Notes: generated by a model from the letters alone, not told the origin. Counted from the stretch's first letter, positions 46,092-54,695 are shown. The stretch: DNA of 64,000 bases from Oscillospiraceae bacterium (GCA_017461445.1 JAFTXW010000014.1:1-64000), one strand, 5' to 3'. A program made the numbers and translations.

Positions 46092-46400
46092 ATGCCGAAG
46101 AAAGCCATGGATACCCTGACGGAATCCATGTTCTATGTTCTGATGGCCCTGGGAAAATGCCCCATGTGCGGCATAGACATTGCGGATTTCATCGAGAAAC
46201 GAACCAATGGCCGCCTGCAGATCGGCCCCGCCACCCTGTACACCATTCTGGGTAAGTTCGAAAAGGAAAAATACATCCGGGAGATCAGCGTGGAGGGCCG
46301 CAAGCGCACCTACGAGATCACCGGCAAGGGTGCGGAAGCCTACCGGGAGGAACTGTCCCGCCTGAAGCAGTGCGTCCTGGACGCGGAAGGAGGAGAATGA
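46092..46400 (+). CDS. PadR-family transcriptional regulator
   Basis: A 102-residue winged-helix repressor of the short PadR-2 class: LTESMFYVLMALGKCPMCGIDIADF, then QIGPATLYTILGKFEKEKYI. The ATG at 46092 has GGGAGGG upstream. Its operator overlaps its promoter, so autorepression is expected. PadR next to a DUF2812 membrane protein is a recurrent pair in Firmicutes; the DUF2812 gene begins 1 nt after the stop. Confidence 0.93.
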   Translation: MPKKAMDTLTESMFYVLMALGKCPMCGIDIADFIEKRTNGRLQIGPATLYTILGKFEKEKYIREISVEGRKRTYEITGKGAEAYREELSRLKQCVLDAEGGE

Positions 46401-46401
46401 T

Positions 46402-47580
46402 ATGGCAAAGAAAACCTACCACCTGCCTCCCTGCCCCAGCTATGATGTGGAGCGTCTGGAAAGCTGGCTGCAGGATATGGCGAAGGAGGGGCTGGTATTG
46501 GAACCGGAAAGCGAATGCTTCGGTCTGTTCGGCTTCACCCCCACCACACCTCAAAATCTCCGCTACCGTCTCCAACCCAAACCTGAGAACGACAGCAACG
46601 GTATCGCACCCGACCAGGAAGCCCGGGACATTGCCGCAGAATTCGGCTGGGAATTTGTGGATTCCTATGGCCATTTCTACATTTACCGCAGTTCTGATCC
46701 CCACGCCCGGGAAATGGACACAGATTTGGAAATTCAATCCACAGCACTAAAAACCGTAAAGCAGGGCTTTTCTATTCAGCTGCTTAGCGAATTTATTTCG
46801 ATCCTTGTCACCTATAATCTTTTAGAGAATGCAGGCCTCTTCCGGTTTCTGATTTCCCTCAGTCCCATTTATTCCCTTGCACTGGTACTTCTTCCTGTCA
46901 GCTGTATCGCCTCCATCCTTCTCCGGGCTGTCCATGTCTGCAAGCTTCAAAGAAAGCTAAAAGAGCATACCCCGCTGAACCACAATCTGCCATGGAAGCC
47001 GGGCATTCGGGCCAATTGGATCCGGCGGCTGGCATCACTGGGCATTCTTGCCCTTTCCCTCGCTGTAGTTCTTAATGCCTGTTCCCTTTGGATAGAGGAA
47101 GACACACCCCTGTCCCAGTATCCCGGCGACGCACCCTTCGTGACCCTGTCGGACATGGCGGAGGAGTACCAGTCTGAAGACCTGTTTGACTTTTACAACA
47201 CCTATGAAGCTTCCTCCACGCCCCTGGCAGAAACCGTGCTGGACTGGCGAGAATACGCCAATATCCGGGTAGACGGAAAAGCCTATTCCGGTGCCGTTTT
47301 GATCGTAAACTACTTTGACACCGCTTCTCCCTGGCTGGCGGAGCGGCTGGCCCACGAGCTTCTCCGGGATGCCAGACAGAATCGGTACTACAGTGAACTG
47401 GAAACCCCGGAGTTGGATGTAGATTTCTGTGCCGCCTATACCAAAATCTGGCCCACCATTCTGATCCGTCAGGGCAATATCGTAATCGAAGCATCCGTAA
47501 ACATCACCAACGCCGCCGGCGAAAGCCTGTTCACCCAATGGGCCCAACTACAGGCCGCACGGATGAAGGAGGGGGAATAA
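46402..47580 (+). CDS. DUF2812 membrane protein
   Basis: A 392-residue protein. The N-terminal DUF2812 domain (1-about 115) has the YDVERLESWLQDMAKEG and FGWEFVDSYGHFYIYRS blocks. Three hydrophobic segments follow (about 120-145, 150-172, 208-228). The C-terminal part (about 235-392) is a soluble domain, probably outside. The function is unknown; the gene is under PadR control. A degraded copy lies immediately downstream. Confidence 0.85.
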   Translation: MAKKTYHLPPCPSYDVERLESWLQDMAKEGLVLEPESECFGLFGFTPTTPQNLRYRLQPKPENDSNGIAPDQEARDIAAEFGWEFVDSYGHFYIYRSSDPHAREMDTDLEIQSTALKTVKQGFSIQLLSEFISILVTYNLLENAGLFRFLISLSPIYSLALVLLPVSCIASILLRAVHVCKLQRKLKEHTPLNHNLPWKPGIRANWIRRLASLGILALSLAVVLNACSLWIEEDTPLSQYPGDAPFVTLSDMAEEYQSEDLFDFYNTYEASSTPLAETVLDWREYANIRVDGKAYSGAVLIVNYFDTASPWLAERLAHELLRDARQNRYYSELETPELDVDFCAAYTKIWPTILIRQGNIVIEASVNITNAAGESLFTQWAQLQAARMKEGE

Positions 47581-47581
47581 T

Positions 47582-48189
47582 ATGACAGCATCAAAACCTG
47601 TCCGCCGTATTGCTCCCTGCCCCGCTTATGATATGTCTGGCTGGAAAAGCTTGCCCGGGGACTGGGCTGGGAATATGTGGGCAGACGCGGGGCATTCTTC
47701 GTCTACCGCACGGATGATCCCAACGCCCCGGAGCTGCACACGGAACCGGAGATCCAATCCATGTCTCTAGATCATCTGAGAAAACGAGCACGCAATGCCA
47801 TACTTCTGATGGCAGCGGAGCTGCTGATTCTAGGCGGTATTCTCCTTCCCCAATTCGGGCTGTCGCTGGTGGAATATGGCTCGGTGTATATCCTTCTGCT
47901 GTTGTTCCTGATCGTAGTGCTGATACTGAGCCAGAGTATTTCCCCGTGGCACATCCTGCGGCTGCAAAGGCAGCTGAAAGAGGGCCAGCCTATGGCCCAC
48001 CGCCGAGACTGGCACAAGGGAGCGATCATCCATAAGGCTGGAGGTTTGGTCAGCTGGCTTCTGATTTCCCTGCTGATCTGCTGCCAGCTCCACCATAGTA
48101 TGAAAAACATTGGATTGGGAGAAATGGCACTTACAGAATACCTCGACGCACCGCCCTTCGTAACATTGGAGGAGCTGTCCCCGGAAGCA
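47582..48189 (+). pseudogene. Degraded second DUF2812 gene
   Basis: The N-terminus (MTASKPVRRIAPCPAYDMSGW) matches the start of the upstream DUF2812 protein. About 70 codons are then missing and the frame changes near 47640: the other frame continues GLGWEYVGRRGAFFVYRTDDP, which aligns with the FGWEFVDSYGHFYIYRSSDP block, and goes on through similar membrane segments to APPFVTLEEL. The C-terminal domain is lost where an IS3-type remnant begins at about 48190. A 205-residue open frame from 47677 could still yield a truncated membrane protein. Confidence 0.85.
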
Positions 48190-48340
48190 GTGCTCATTGA
48201 CTATATAGATTACTACAACAATCGGCGAATTAAGGCAAGATTAAAGGGCTTGCCGCCCGCACTACACAGACAGCAAGCCCTCTTGGCTGCTTGAACAATT
48301 CTACTTAGAATTATTTGTCTAACTTTTTGGGTTCACTTCA
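48190..48340 (+). mobile_element. IS3-family insertion sequence remnant (3' end)
   Basis: The frame entering here reads DYIDYYNNRRIKARLKGL, then RQQALLAA and a stop, which is the usual C-terminus of IS3-family OrfB transposases. After the stop come the typical non-coding tail and a right-end sequence TGTCTAACTTTTTGGGTTC ending ACTTCA at 48340, matching IS3/IS150-type ends (terminal CA). The rest of the element is absent, so an insertion followed by deletion truncated the DUF2812 copy. A 9-bp inverted repeat (48245-48253 with 48273-48281) is inside. Confidence 0.75.
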
Positions 48341-48367
48341 GAGGGGTCCGCGGCGGCTGATATTTTG

Positions 48368-49753
48368 TTACACGCAGTGGCCCTTGCGGCGGATGGTGTT
48401 CACCACGAAGTCCACATATTCGTTGCAGACCTCCTGGCTTTCGGCTTCCACCATGACCCGGACAACAGGCTCGGTGCCGGATTCCCGGACCAGGATGCGG
48501 CCGGAATCCCCCAGCTTGGCGGCGATCTCCGCCACAGCAGCCTGCACATCGGGGTCTGCCTGGGCAACGGCCTTATCAGTGACCCGGACATTTTTCAGCA
48601 CCTGGGGATAGACGGTGAAGCCCTCGCACAGCTGGCTCAGGGTCTTCTTCTTGGCCATCATGACCTCCATCATCTTGAGGCTGGTCAGAATGCCGTCGCC
48701 GGTGGAGGCATATTTAGAGAAGATAATGTGTCCGCTCTGCTCACCGCCCAGGCGGCAGCCGTTCATCATCATGTATTCGTAAACATATTTATCGCCCACA
48801 GCGGTCTTGGCATAGTCGATGCCCAGCTCGTCAAAGGCCTTGTAGAGGCCGAAGTTGGACATAACGGTGGTAACAACAGTGTTGCCCAGGAGCTTTCCCC
48901 GCTCCTTCATGTACTTGCCGTAGACATAGAGGATATGATCGCCGGTGACGATATTTCCCTTTTCGTCCACGCACAGGCAGCGGTCAGCGTCGCCGTCGTA
49001 GGCAAAGCCCACATCCAGGCCGTTATCCACCACGAACCGCTGCAGTACCTCAATATGGGTAGAGCCGGCGTTCTGGTTGATATTGTAGCCGTCAGGGTCG
49101 GCGTTGATAACATAGGTCTTGGCACCCAGAGCATCAAAAACGGATTTGGCGATGTTCCAGGAGGAGCCGTTGGCGCAGTCCAGACCCACCTTGATACCCT
49201 TGAAGGAATACATGCCCAGGGAGATCAGGTAGCCGATATAGCGGTTACGGCCGGAAACATGGTCAACGGTGCGGCCGATCTGGTCCCGCTTGGCCAGGGG
49301 CAGCTCCTCCCACCGGCGGCCGAAGGCCTCCAGCTGGCCGTCCAGGTAGGCTTCCACCAGGGCAATGACGCTTTCCTCCATCTTTTCGCCGAAGCTGTTG
49401 ATCAACTTGATGCCGTTATCGTAATAGGGGTTGTGGCTGGCGGAGATCATAATGCCGCAGTCAAAGCCCTCGGTGCGGACCACGAAGGCCACGGAGGGGG
49501 TGGTGGTGACGTGGAGCAGGTAGGCATCCGCACCGGAGGCCACCAGGCCGCCCACCAGGCTGTACTCGAACATATAGCTGGAACGGCGGGTGTCCTTGCC
49601 GATGACGATGCGGGCAGGCTCGTCGGAGCCGGAGCGGCGTTTCAGCTGGCTGTAATACCAGCCCAGAAAACGGCCCACCTTAAAGGCATGGTCAGCGGTC
49701 AGATTGCAGTTGGCTTCCCCACGGAAGCCGTCGGTTCCAAAATATTTACCCAT
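48368..49753 (-). CDS. glmM: Phosphoglucosamine mutase
   Basis: A 461-residue enzyme that converts glucosamine 6-phosphate to glucosamine 1-phosphate, the precursor of UDP-GlcNAc. The phosphoserine loop (MISASHNPYYDNGIKL), metal loop (DGDADRCL), sugar-binding GGEQSGHII and phosphate-binding RESGTEPVVRV are all present. The ATG at 49753 has AAGGAG upstream. It follows the GlmU-like acyltransferase gene by 62 nt. Confidence 0.96.
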   Translation of the reverse strand: MGKYFGTDGFRGEANCNLTADHAFKVGRFLGWYYSQLKRRSGSDEPARIVIGKDTRRSSYMFEYSLVGGLVASGADAYLLHVTTTPSVAFVVRTEGFDCGIMISASHNPYYDNGIKLINSFGEKMEESVIALVEAYLDGQLEAFGRRWEELPLAKRDQIGRTVDHVSGRNRYIGYLISLGMYSFKGIKVGLDCANGSSWNIAKSVFDALGAKTYVINADPDGYNINQNAGSTHIEVLQRFVVDNGLDVGFAYDGDADRCLCVDEKGNIVTGDHILYVYGKYMKERGKLLGNTVVTTVMSNFGLYKAFDELGIDYAKTAVGDKYVYEYMMMNGCRLGGEQSGHIIFSKYASTGDGILTSLKMMEVMMAKKKTLSQLCEGFTVYPQVLKNVRVTDKAVAQADPDVQAAVAEIAAKLGDSGRILVRESGTEPVVRVMVEAESQEVCNEYVDFVVNTIRRKGHCV

Positions 49754-49777
49754 AGGAGAAACTCCTTTCAAAATTAC

Positions 49778-49797
49778 AGAGAGTGGAGTGTGGAGTT
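49778..49797. repeat. GAGTGGAGTGTGGAG-type intergenic repeat, second copy
   Basis: Shares the exact 14-nt core AGTGGAGTGTGGAG with 25725-25738. It lies between the GlmU-like gene and glmM. Confidence 0.6.
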
Positions 49798-49815
49798 GGG
49801 GGATCACTTCCCTCC

Positions 49816-50472
49816 TCACACTTTCTGAACGATGACCCCGCCGGTTTTCCAGATGCTGTTCTCGGGTACCACGCCCCGGACGCAGGAGGTGGGATAGATG
49901 TTGGCGTTCCGGCCGATGACAGTGCCGGGGTTCAGAACGCTGTTGCAGCCCACTTCCACATGGTCGCCCAGCATGGCACCGAACTTTTTCAGGCCGGTAG
50001 GTATCTGCTCTTCGCCGTTCTTGACCACCACCAGAGTTTTATCGGACTTGACATTGGAGGTGACGGAGCCGGCACCCATGTGGGACTTGTAGCCCAGGAT
50101 GCTGTCGCCCACATAATTGTAGTGGGGAACCTGCACATTGTCGAACAGAATCACGTTCTTCAGCTCCACGGAGTTGCCCACCACGCAGTTCTCCCCCACC
50201 AGGGCAGAGCCCCGGATGAAGGCGCAGTGGCGAACCTCGGTGCCCGCGCCGATGATGCAGGGGGCACCCAGATAAGCGGTGGGAGCCACCTTGGCGGTAT
50301 CGTGCACCCATACCTGAGGGGCCACTTCGGTATAGTCTTCGCCCAGCGTAGGGCCCAGGGTCAGGATCAGCTCCTTGATGCCCTTGAGGGTTTGCCAGGG
50401 ATATTCAAATCCGGAAAGGTAATTTCCAGCCATGGAGTGGGTCATGTCGAACAGGTCGTTTACTTTGTACAT
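49816..50472 (-). CDS. Left-handed beta-helix acyltransferase (GlmU C-terminal-like)
   Basis: A 218-residue hexapeptide-repeat protein. An N-terminal helical segment (1-60) precedes about ten beta-helix turns (VWVHDTAKVAPTAYLGAPCIIGAGTEV, then HYNYVGDSILGYKSHMGAGS). This mirrors the acetyltransferase half of GlmU; the pyrophosphorylase half is missing. Next to glmM it may act in UDP-GlcNAc synthesis, but an independent acyltransferase is possible. The ATG at 50472 has GGAGG 8 nt upstream. Confidence 0.82.
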   Translation of the reverse strand: MYKVNDLFDMTHSMAGNYLSGFEYPWQTLKGIKELILTLGPTLGEDYTEVAPQVWVHDTAKVAPTAYLGAPCIIGAGTEVRHCAFIRGSALVGENCVVGNSVELKNVILFDNVQVPHYNYVGDSILGYKSHMGAGSVTSNVKSDKTLVVVKNGEEQIPTGLKKFGAMLGDHVEVGCNSVLNPGTVIGRNANIYPTSCVRGVVPENSIWKTGGVIVQKV

Positions 50473-50600
50473 CAATGATTCCTCCCTTCGGCGGAAACTG
50501 CTGCGCCGATTTTGCCCCCTTACTATACACCGAAAGCCCGGGTTTGTCAACCATTCTCAATTATGGATGTATCGTTTTCGACTATTTATGTACGAAATAA

Positions 50601-50626
50601 AGTGGAGCTGCAGGTGCAGCTCCACT
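50601..50626 (-). terminator. Terminator of the BlaI-type gene
   Basis: An 11-bp stem (50601-50611 with 50616-50626), then TTATTTC on the minus strand. Confidence 0.75.
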
Positions 50627-50631
50627 GGAAA

Positions 50632-51000
50632 TTATGCTTTTCTCTGACGAACCAGCTCTTGGATCTTATCCAGATCCTCAGGGGTGATGTCCTCACGGCG
50701 CAGAAGTGCCGCAAACAGGCCGACGATCTCAGGCTTGTGACGGTGGCAGAAAATCGTAGCGGCAAAGTATTCTTCACGGGTCAGGGTGGGGGTGAAAACG
50801 CGGCCGTAGGTCTTGCTCCGCTTGACCAGACCGGCTTCCTGAATGGCACCCTTCTGCAAAAGGCCGTTCAGCAGGATATGTACAGAGCTGTCCTTCCAGG
50901 TTTTCTCTTCCGAACGTGCCAGCAGGTCTGCCCGGGACATAGGTGTTCCGGTTTCCCACATGACATCCATAATTTCCATTTCGCTTCTAGTCAGTTCCAT
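50632..51000 (-). CDS. BlaI/MecI/CopY-family repressor
   Basis: A 122-residue winged-helix repressor: LTRSEMEIMDVMWETG at the start, recognition helix region SSVHILLNGLLQKGAI, and a C-terminal dimerisation helix. The BlaI partner protease BlaR1 is not adjacent. Spontaneous proteolytic cleavage partners, and the signal, are unknown. The ATG at 51000 has GGAGGTG 7 nt upstream. The consensus promoter carries repeated GTAAA/TGTAC sequences that may be its operator. Confidence 0.9.
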   Translation of the reverse strand: MELTRSEMEIMDVMWETGTPMSRADLLARSEEKTWKDSSVHILLNGLLQKGAIQEAGLVKRSKTYGRVFTPTLTREEYFAATIFCHRHKPEIVGLFAALLRREDITPEDLDKIQELVRQRKA

Positions 51001-51031
51001 CTGTACACCTCCTTGTGCATTTACGGTGTAC

Positions 51032-51060
51032 ATTATACTGCGGTTTACAGAATTTGTCAA
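51032..51060 (-). promoter_or_regulatory. Consensus SigA promoter of the BlaI-type gene
   Basis: TTGACA (51055-51060), 17-nt spacer and TATAAT (51032-51037) on the minus strand, both perfect. TTTACGGTGTACA at 51020-51032 next to the -10 is a candidate imperfect operator of the TACAnnTGTA type. The AT-rich stretch 51061-51190 shows no gene. Confidence 0.8.
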
Positions 51061-51196
51061 TTCTGAGATGAAGCCATTCAGAAAGTTTTTTTCGCAAATA
51101 TTCGGTGATATTAGATTTAATGCGGATATATCAAAAGCTTTTCTTTATAAAAATCTAGGAAATATTTTCCTTTTCCAATTTCCGCAATAAAAAGGC

Positions 51197-51221
51197 AAGT
51201 CCGTGGGTGAGCCACGGACTT
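51197..51221 (-). terminator. Terminator of the LCP gene
   Basis: A 10-bp stem (51197-51206 with 51212-51221), then GCCTTTTTATT on the minus strand. Confidence 0.85.
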
Positions 51222-51227
51222 ATCCGG

Positions 51228-52265
51228 TTATTCGCTGGTTCCCAGGATGGTATCGCTGAGTATCTCCCGGTTTGCTTCCATATCGGCCACCAAAACGGAC
51301 ATTCCCCGGATCGTCTGGCCGGAATAGGTACCGTCCGCCGGAATCCGCTGGCTGACAATGGTAATATCCGAGAGCATCGGAAACAGCTCCAGAGCGTAGG
51401 CCACCAGCCGGGTGTTTTTGATGTCGGTGGTGACCATGGGCAGCACCTGATCCAGCAGCTTCAGGAGGGTGGTTAGGCTGGAATCCTTGTAGGCACCGAT
51501 CATGGCGTCGATAACCTTCCGCTGGCGGCTGGTGCGGCTGAAATCGCCGTCGGCATCCAGCTTACGGATACGGGCATAGGTCAGGGCCTGCTCACCGTTC
51601 AAAAGACAGCTGCCCGCGGTCAGGCTGCCGCCCACATCTTTGTTGATGAGGTCTGCCTCGTCCTGCCGCAATTCAATGGTTACACCGCCCATCAGGTCTA
51701 CGATCTGGGCAAACTGGCTAAAATCCACCTCCACATTACCGTCCACCTGGATGCCGAAGTTGGTTTCCAGGGTATCGTTCAGCAGCGTCATGCCGCCTGC
51801 AGCGTAGGCAGAGTTGATGCGGTTATCCTGATAGCCGGGGATCTGCACATACAGGTCCCGCAGGAAGGAGGTGAGGGTCAGGGTCTTGGTGTTTTTATTG
51901 AAGGAGCAAAGGATCATGGAATCGGAGCGTGCCCGGGCCTCGCCGGGGCGGCGGTCCTGGCCGATCAGCAGAATGTTGATGATACCGCTGCGCTTGCCGC
52001 CAATGGTGGTGTCGTGATCCTCAAATTCCACTGCTTCGGTGGGCGCGTCAGGATTCACGGCGATGGTATCCGCCGCATCCAGCGCGTCCACCTCCTCCTG
52101 GGAAAGGAGGGTAACGTCCTCCGGGTCAATATAGTTGATCTGTCCCAGAAGGGACTGAAAATAAACGGTGACGGCGATCATCAGGGCAAGGATAATGCCC
52201 AGCACCGTACACACAAAGCGCATAAATCCGCGCAGAAGGGAACCGCGTTTCTTTTTCTGTTTCAA
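51228..52265 (-). CDS. LytR-CpsA-Psr (LCP) family cell wall polymer ligase
   Basis: A 345-residue bitopic membrane enzyme. A positively charged N-terminus, one membrane helix (about 16-37), then the LCP domain with GQDRRPGEARARSDSMIL, the LTLTSFLRDLYVQIPGY block and the DNRINSAYAAGG segment with Arg residues that bind polyprenyl pyrophosphate. LCP enzymes attach teichoic-acid or capsule polymers to peptidoglycan. The start is a TTG with AGGAGG 8 nt upstream; no ATG alternative is in frame nearby. Confidence 0.93.
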   Translation of the reverse strand: MKQKKKRGSLLRGFMRFVCTVLGIILALMIAVTVYFQSLLGQINYIDPEDVTLLSQEEVDALDAADTIAVNPDAPTEAVEFEDHDTTIGGKRSGIINILLIGQDRRPGEARARSDSMILCSFNKNTKTLTLTSFLRDLYVQIPGYQDNRINSAYAAGGMTLLNDTLETNFGIQVDGNVEVDFSQFAQIVDLMGGVTIELRQDEADLINKDVGGSLTAGSCLLNGEQALTYARIRKLDADGDFSRTSRQRKVIDAMIGAYKDSSLTTLLKLLDQVLPMVTTDIKNTRLVAYALELFPMLSDITIVSQRIPADGTYSGQTIRGMSVLVADMEANREILSDTILGTSE

Positions 52266-52286
52266 TTTACTGCCTCCTGGGAAGTG

Positions 52287-53009
52287 TCATTCCTGGGGAA
52301 GGTCCCAATCTCCCGCAAGACGGGAGATGAATTCGGCATTGGTGGGACGGGGCGGGATGCCGCCGCCGGTATGGAAATACTGCTGCCATGCCTGTTCCTC
52401 CCGGTGCTCCCATGCAGTCTGGACAGCACTGCGGATGGAACGCTCCACATGGCTGGCCTTGCTTTGGCACAGGATGGCAACGGCGGGATACAGCTCCTTG
52501 GTGATGGACAGGCCCGGATGGGCAGCAAAATAGGGAACCGCTTCCAGCAAATAGTCGTAACCGTTAAGCCTGGAGGGGATGCCCAGGGCCAGCAGTGTTT
52601 TCTTCAACTGAGCGCGGCTGTCCTTTGGGGGCTGGCTGGCAAGGCGGAGCCGCTGAGTCATGTCGTCGATGCGGGTGACAGTAGCCTGGACATTGCAGGG
52701 CTTCACCATCAGATATCCCACACCAAGACCGTTGATAGCTTCCAGCAGATAGTCACTGAGGTAGCGGGTGGTGGCAAGGACCATGGGGGTAATGTGATCG
52801 GCGGCGGCTGCCTGCAGAAGGCTGATGCCGTCCAGCTCCGGCAGCATCAAATCCAGCACCAGTACATCGGGTCGGTAATTCCGGAGCAGCATGAGGGCTT
52901 CCTTGCCATTCCAGCAGCTGCGCAGGTCATAGCTGCCTTGCAGTGCCTCTCCCAGGGCCAGTCTGAATTCTTCCGTTCCGTCCGCGATCAGCAGCTTCAA
53001 GGTCTCCAT
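52287..53009 (-). CDS. Spo0A-like response regulator (paralogue)
   Basis: A 240-residue protein with a receiver domain (1-115) and a Spo0A C-terminal domain (about 145-230). Phospho-acceptor Asp53 (VLVLDLMLPELDG) and Lys103 are kept, but the acidic pair is D10-G11 instead of DD. The effector domain has LSITKELYPAVAILC, ASHVERSIRSAVQTAW and RPTNAEFISRL, closely following Spo0A, with two changes in the recognition helix (ASRVERAIRHA is typical). It is shorter than Spo0A and lies between LCP and htrA, not by spoIVB. Likely a paralogue with a different target set. Confidence 0.82.
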   Translation of the reverse strand: METLKLLIADGTEEFRLALGEALQGSYDLRSCWNGKEALMLLRNYRPDVLVLDLMLPELDGISLLQAAAADHITPMVLATTRYLSDYLLEAINGLGVGYLMVKPCNVQATVTRIDDMTQRLRLASQPPKDSRAQLKKTLLALGIPSRLNGYDYLLEAVPYFAAHPGLSITKELYPAVAILCQSKASHVERSIRSAVQTAWEHREEQAWQQYFHTGGGIPPRPTNAEFISRLAGDWDLPQE

Positions 53010-53100
53010 GGGCCATCCCCGCCTTCCTTTATAAGGATAGGATACCACAGATGGAGGGGTTTGCGCTGCCGCTTTTTTCGGGCTTTTTCGACAAAAAGCA

Positions 53101-53125
53101 GGGTGCCGCTTTACAGGCGGCACCC
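53101..53125 (-). terminator. Terminator of htrA
   Basis: A 9-bp stem (53101-53109 with 53117-53125), 7-nt loop, then GCTTTTTGTCG on the minus strand. Confidence 0.8.
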
Positions 53126-53141
53126 TTGGGATGCTTGCGGA

Positions 53142-54695
53142 TCAGCCGTTGCCGCCGAAGAACCTGTCGTACCAGCCGCCGTAGATATCCCCGGGAGTGG
53201 TCTCCTGGGTCTCCTCAGAGGCAGTGTTGTCGTGGGGCTTTTCGTCCAGGGTGATGTCCAGAGTCATCCTCTGGCCGCTGCGCACCACGGTAACGGTAGT
53301 GGTATCCCCTGCCTTAAAGTTCCGCAGGGCACGGGTCAGGGTTGTGATGCCCTCCACTTCATGGCCGCCCAGATCGATGATGATATCCTTGGGCAGGATA
53401 CCGGCCCGGTCAGCGGCCGCACCGGATTCCACACTCTGGACATAGGCACCCACAGGCAGCCCGAACATGGCGGCGGACGCGGCATCGGTATCGGAAACGA
53501 TCACACCCAGGTAAGCACCGGTAACGTAGCCATGCTCCATCAGGTCGGAGATAATGCCCTTGACATCGTCAATGGGGATAGCAAAGCCGATACCCTCAAT
53601 GGACGCGCCGGAGCCGGTGGTTCCGGAATACTTGGCGGTGGTGATGCCCACCACCTCACCGTTCATATTGAACAGAGGGCCGCCGGAGTTGCCGGAGTTG
53701 ATGGCGGCGTCAGTCTGGATCATGTTGATGATAGTATTGTCGGTGGTCACGTCCCGGTCCTTGCCGCTGACGTAGCCCACGGTCTGGGTGGAGGTGAGCT
53801 CGCCCAAGGGATTGCCGATGGCAACCACCATGTCGCCAATAACCAGGTCATCGCTGGAACCCACAGCAGCAGCTGGCAGGTTATCCGCGTCGATCTTCAG
53901 CACGGCGATATCATTCGTGGAATCGGTACCGACGATCTGTGCGTCGTATTCCAGCCCGTTGTGCATCACCACGGATACGGCAGTCGCGCCTTCCACCACA
54001 TGGCAGTTGGTGACCACAAAGCCGTCCTCCGTCAGGATAAAGCCGGAACCGGTAGAGGTGCCCTGGGTCACGCCGTAGATGCTGGCGGCCTGGACGGTGC
54101 TGGAAACTGCCACCACGCTGTCCACATTTTTCGCATAAACCTGGCCGGGAGTCAGGCCGGTGGAAGACACGGGGCTGCCGGAGAGGGAATTGCCGCCAGC
54201 CTGACGGGCCAGGGCATCGAGCTGATCCTGCAGGCTTTCGATCTTCTGATTCAGCAGGGAAACGGTCTGTTCGTTCCGCTCTTCCCAGTAGCTGTTGACG
54301 GAGGAGGCGGTAATGAGACAGCCCCCCGCCACAACAGCCAGGGCCAGCACCGCCGCACCTGTCCGCTTCCAGAAATTTCCCTTCTTTGCCTTTTTGGGCT
54401 TTTGGGGGGCCTCATACTGGGGCTGGTATTCCTGCTGGGGCGGGGTATAGCTGTACTGCTCCTGCCGGGGCTGGTTCATAACATAGGGGGAGTTGACGTA
54501 GGGGGATTCCTTCCGGCCCTCGCCTGCGCCCCGATAAGCGGCAGCTTCGGGCTGGGGAACCTCGGTTTCGGGCGTATATTGGGGAGCCGGGGGCTCCTCA
54601 GGGACAGCAGCCGCTTCCTCAGGCATGGAAGTCTGGGGTTCGGGCCGGGAATTCTCAGTTTCGGAAACGAATTCATTATTATCAAAGGTATCCAT
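53142..54695 (-). CDS. HtrA/DegP-type membrane serine protease
   Basis: A 517-residue protein. The cytoplasmic tail (1-130) is Pro/Gln/Glu-rich, followed by one membrane helix (about 131-155), a short coiled coil, the trypsin-like domain and one PDZ domain. The catalytic triad is in TNCHVV, STNDIAVLK and NSGNSGGPL. HtrA proteases degrade or refold damaged extracytoplasmic proteins. The last residues are Gly/Asn-rich. A single-gene unit, transcribed in the same direction as the Spo0A-like gene. Confidence 0.94.
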   Translation of the reverse strand: MDTFDNNEFVSETENSRPEPQTSMPEEAAAVPEEPPAPQYTPETEVPQPEAAAYRGAGEGRKESPYVNSPYVMNQPRQEQYSYTPPQQEYQPQYEAPQKPKKAKKGNFWKRTGAAVLALAVVAGGCLITASSVNSYWEERNEQTVSLLNQKIESLQDQLDALARQAGGNSLSGSPVSSTGLTPGQVYAKNVDSVVAVSSTVQAASIYGVTQGTSTGSGFILTEDGFVVTNCHVVEGATAVSVVMHNGLEYDAQIVGTDSTNDIAVLKIDADNLPAAAVGSSDDLVIGDMVVAIGNPLGELTSTQTVGYVSGKDRDVTTDNTIINMIQTDAAINSGNSGGPLFNMNGEVVGITTAKYSGTTGSGASIEGIGFAIPIDDVKGIISDLMEHGYVTGAYLGVIVSDTDAASAAMFGLPVGAYVQSVESGAAADRAGILPKDIIIDLGGHEVEGITTLTRALRNFKAGDTTTVTVVRSGQRMTLDITLDEKPHDNTASEETQETTPGDIYGGWYDRFFGGNG

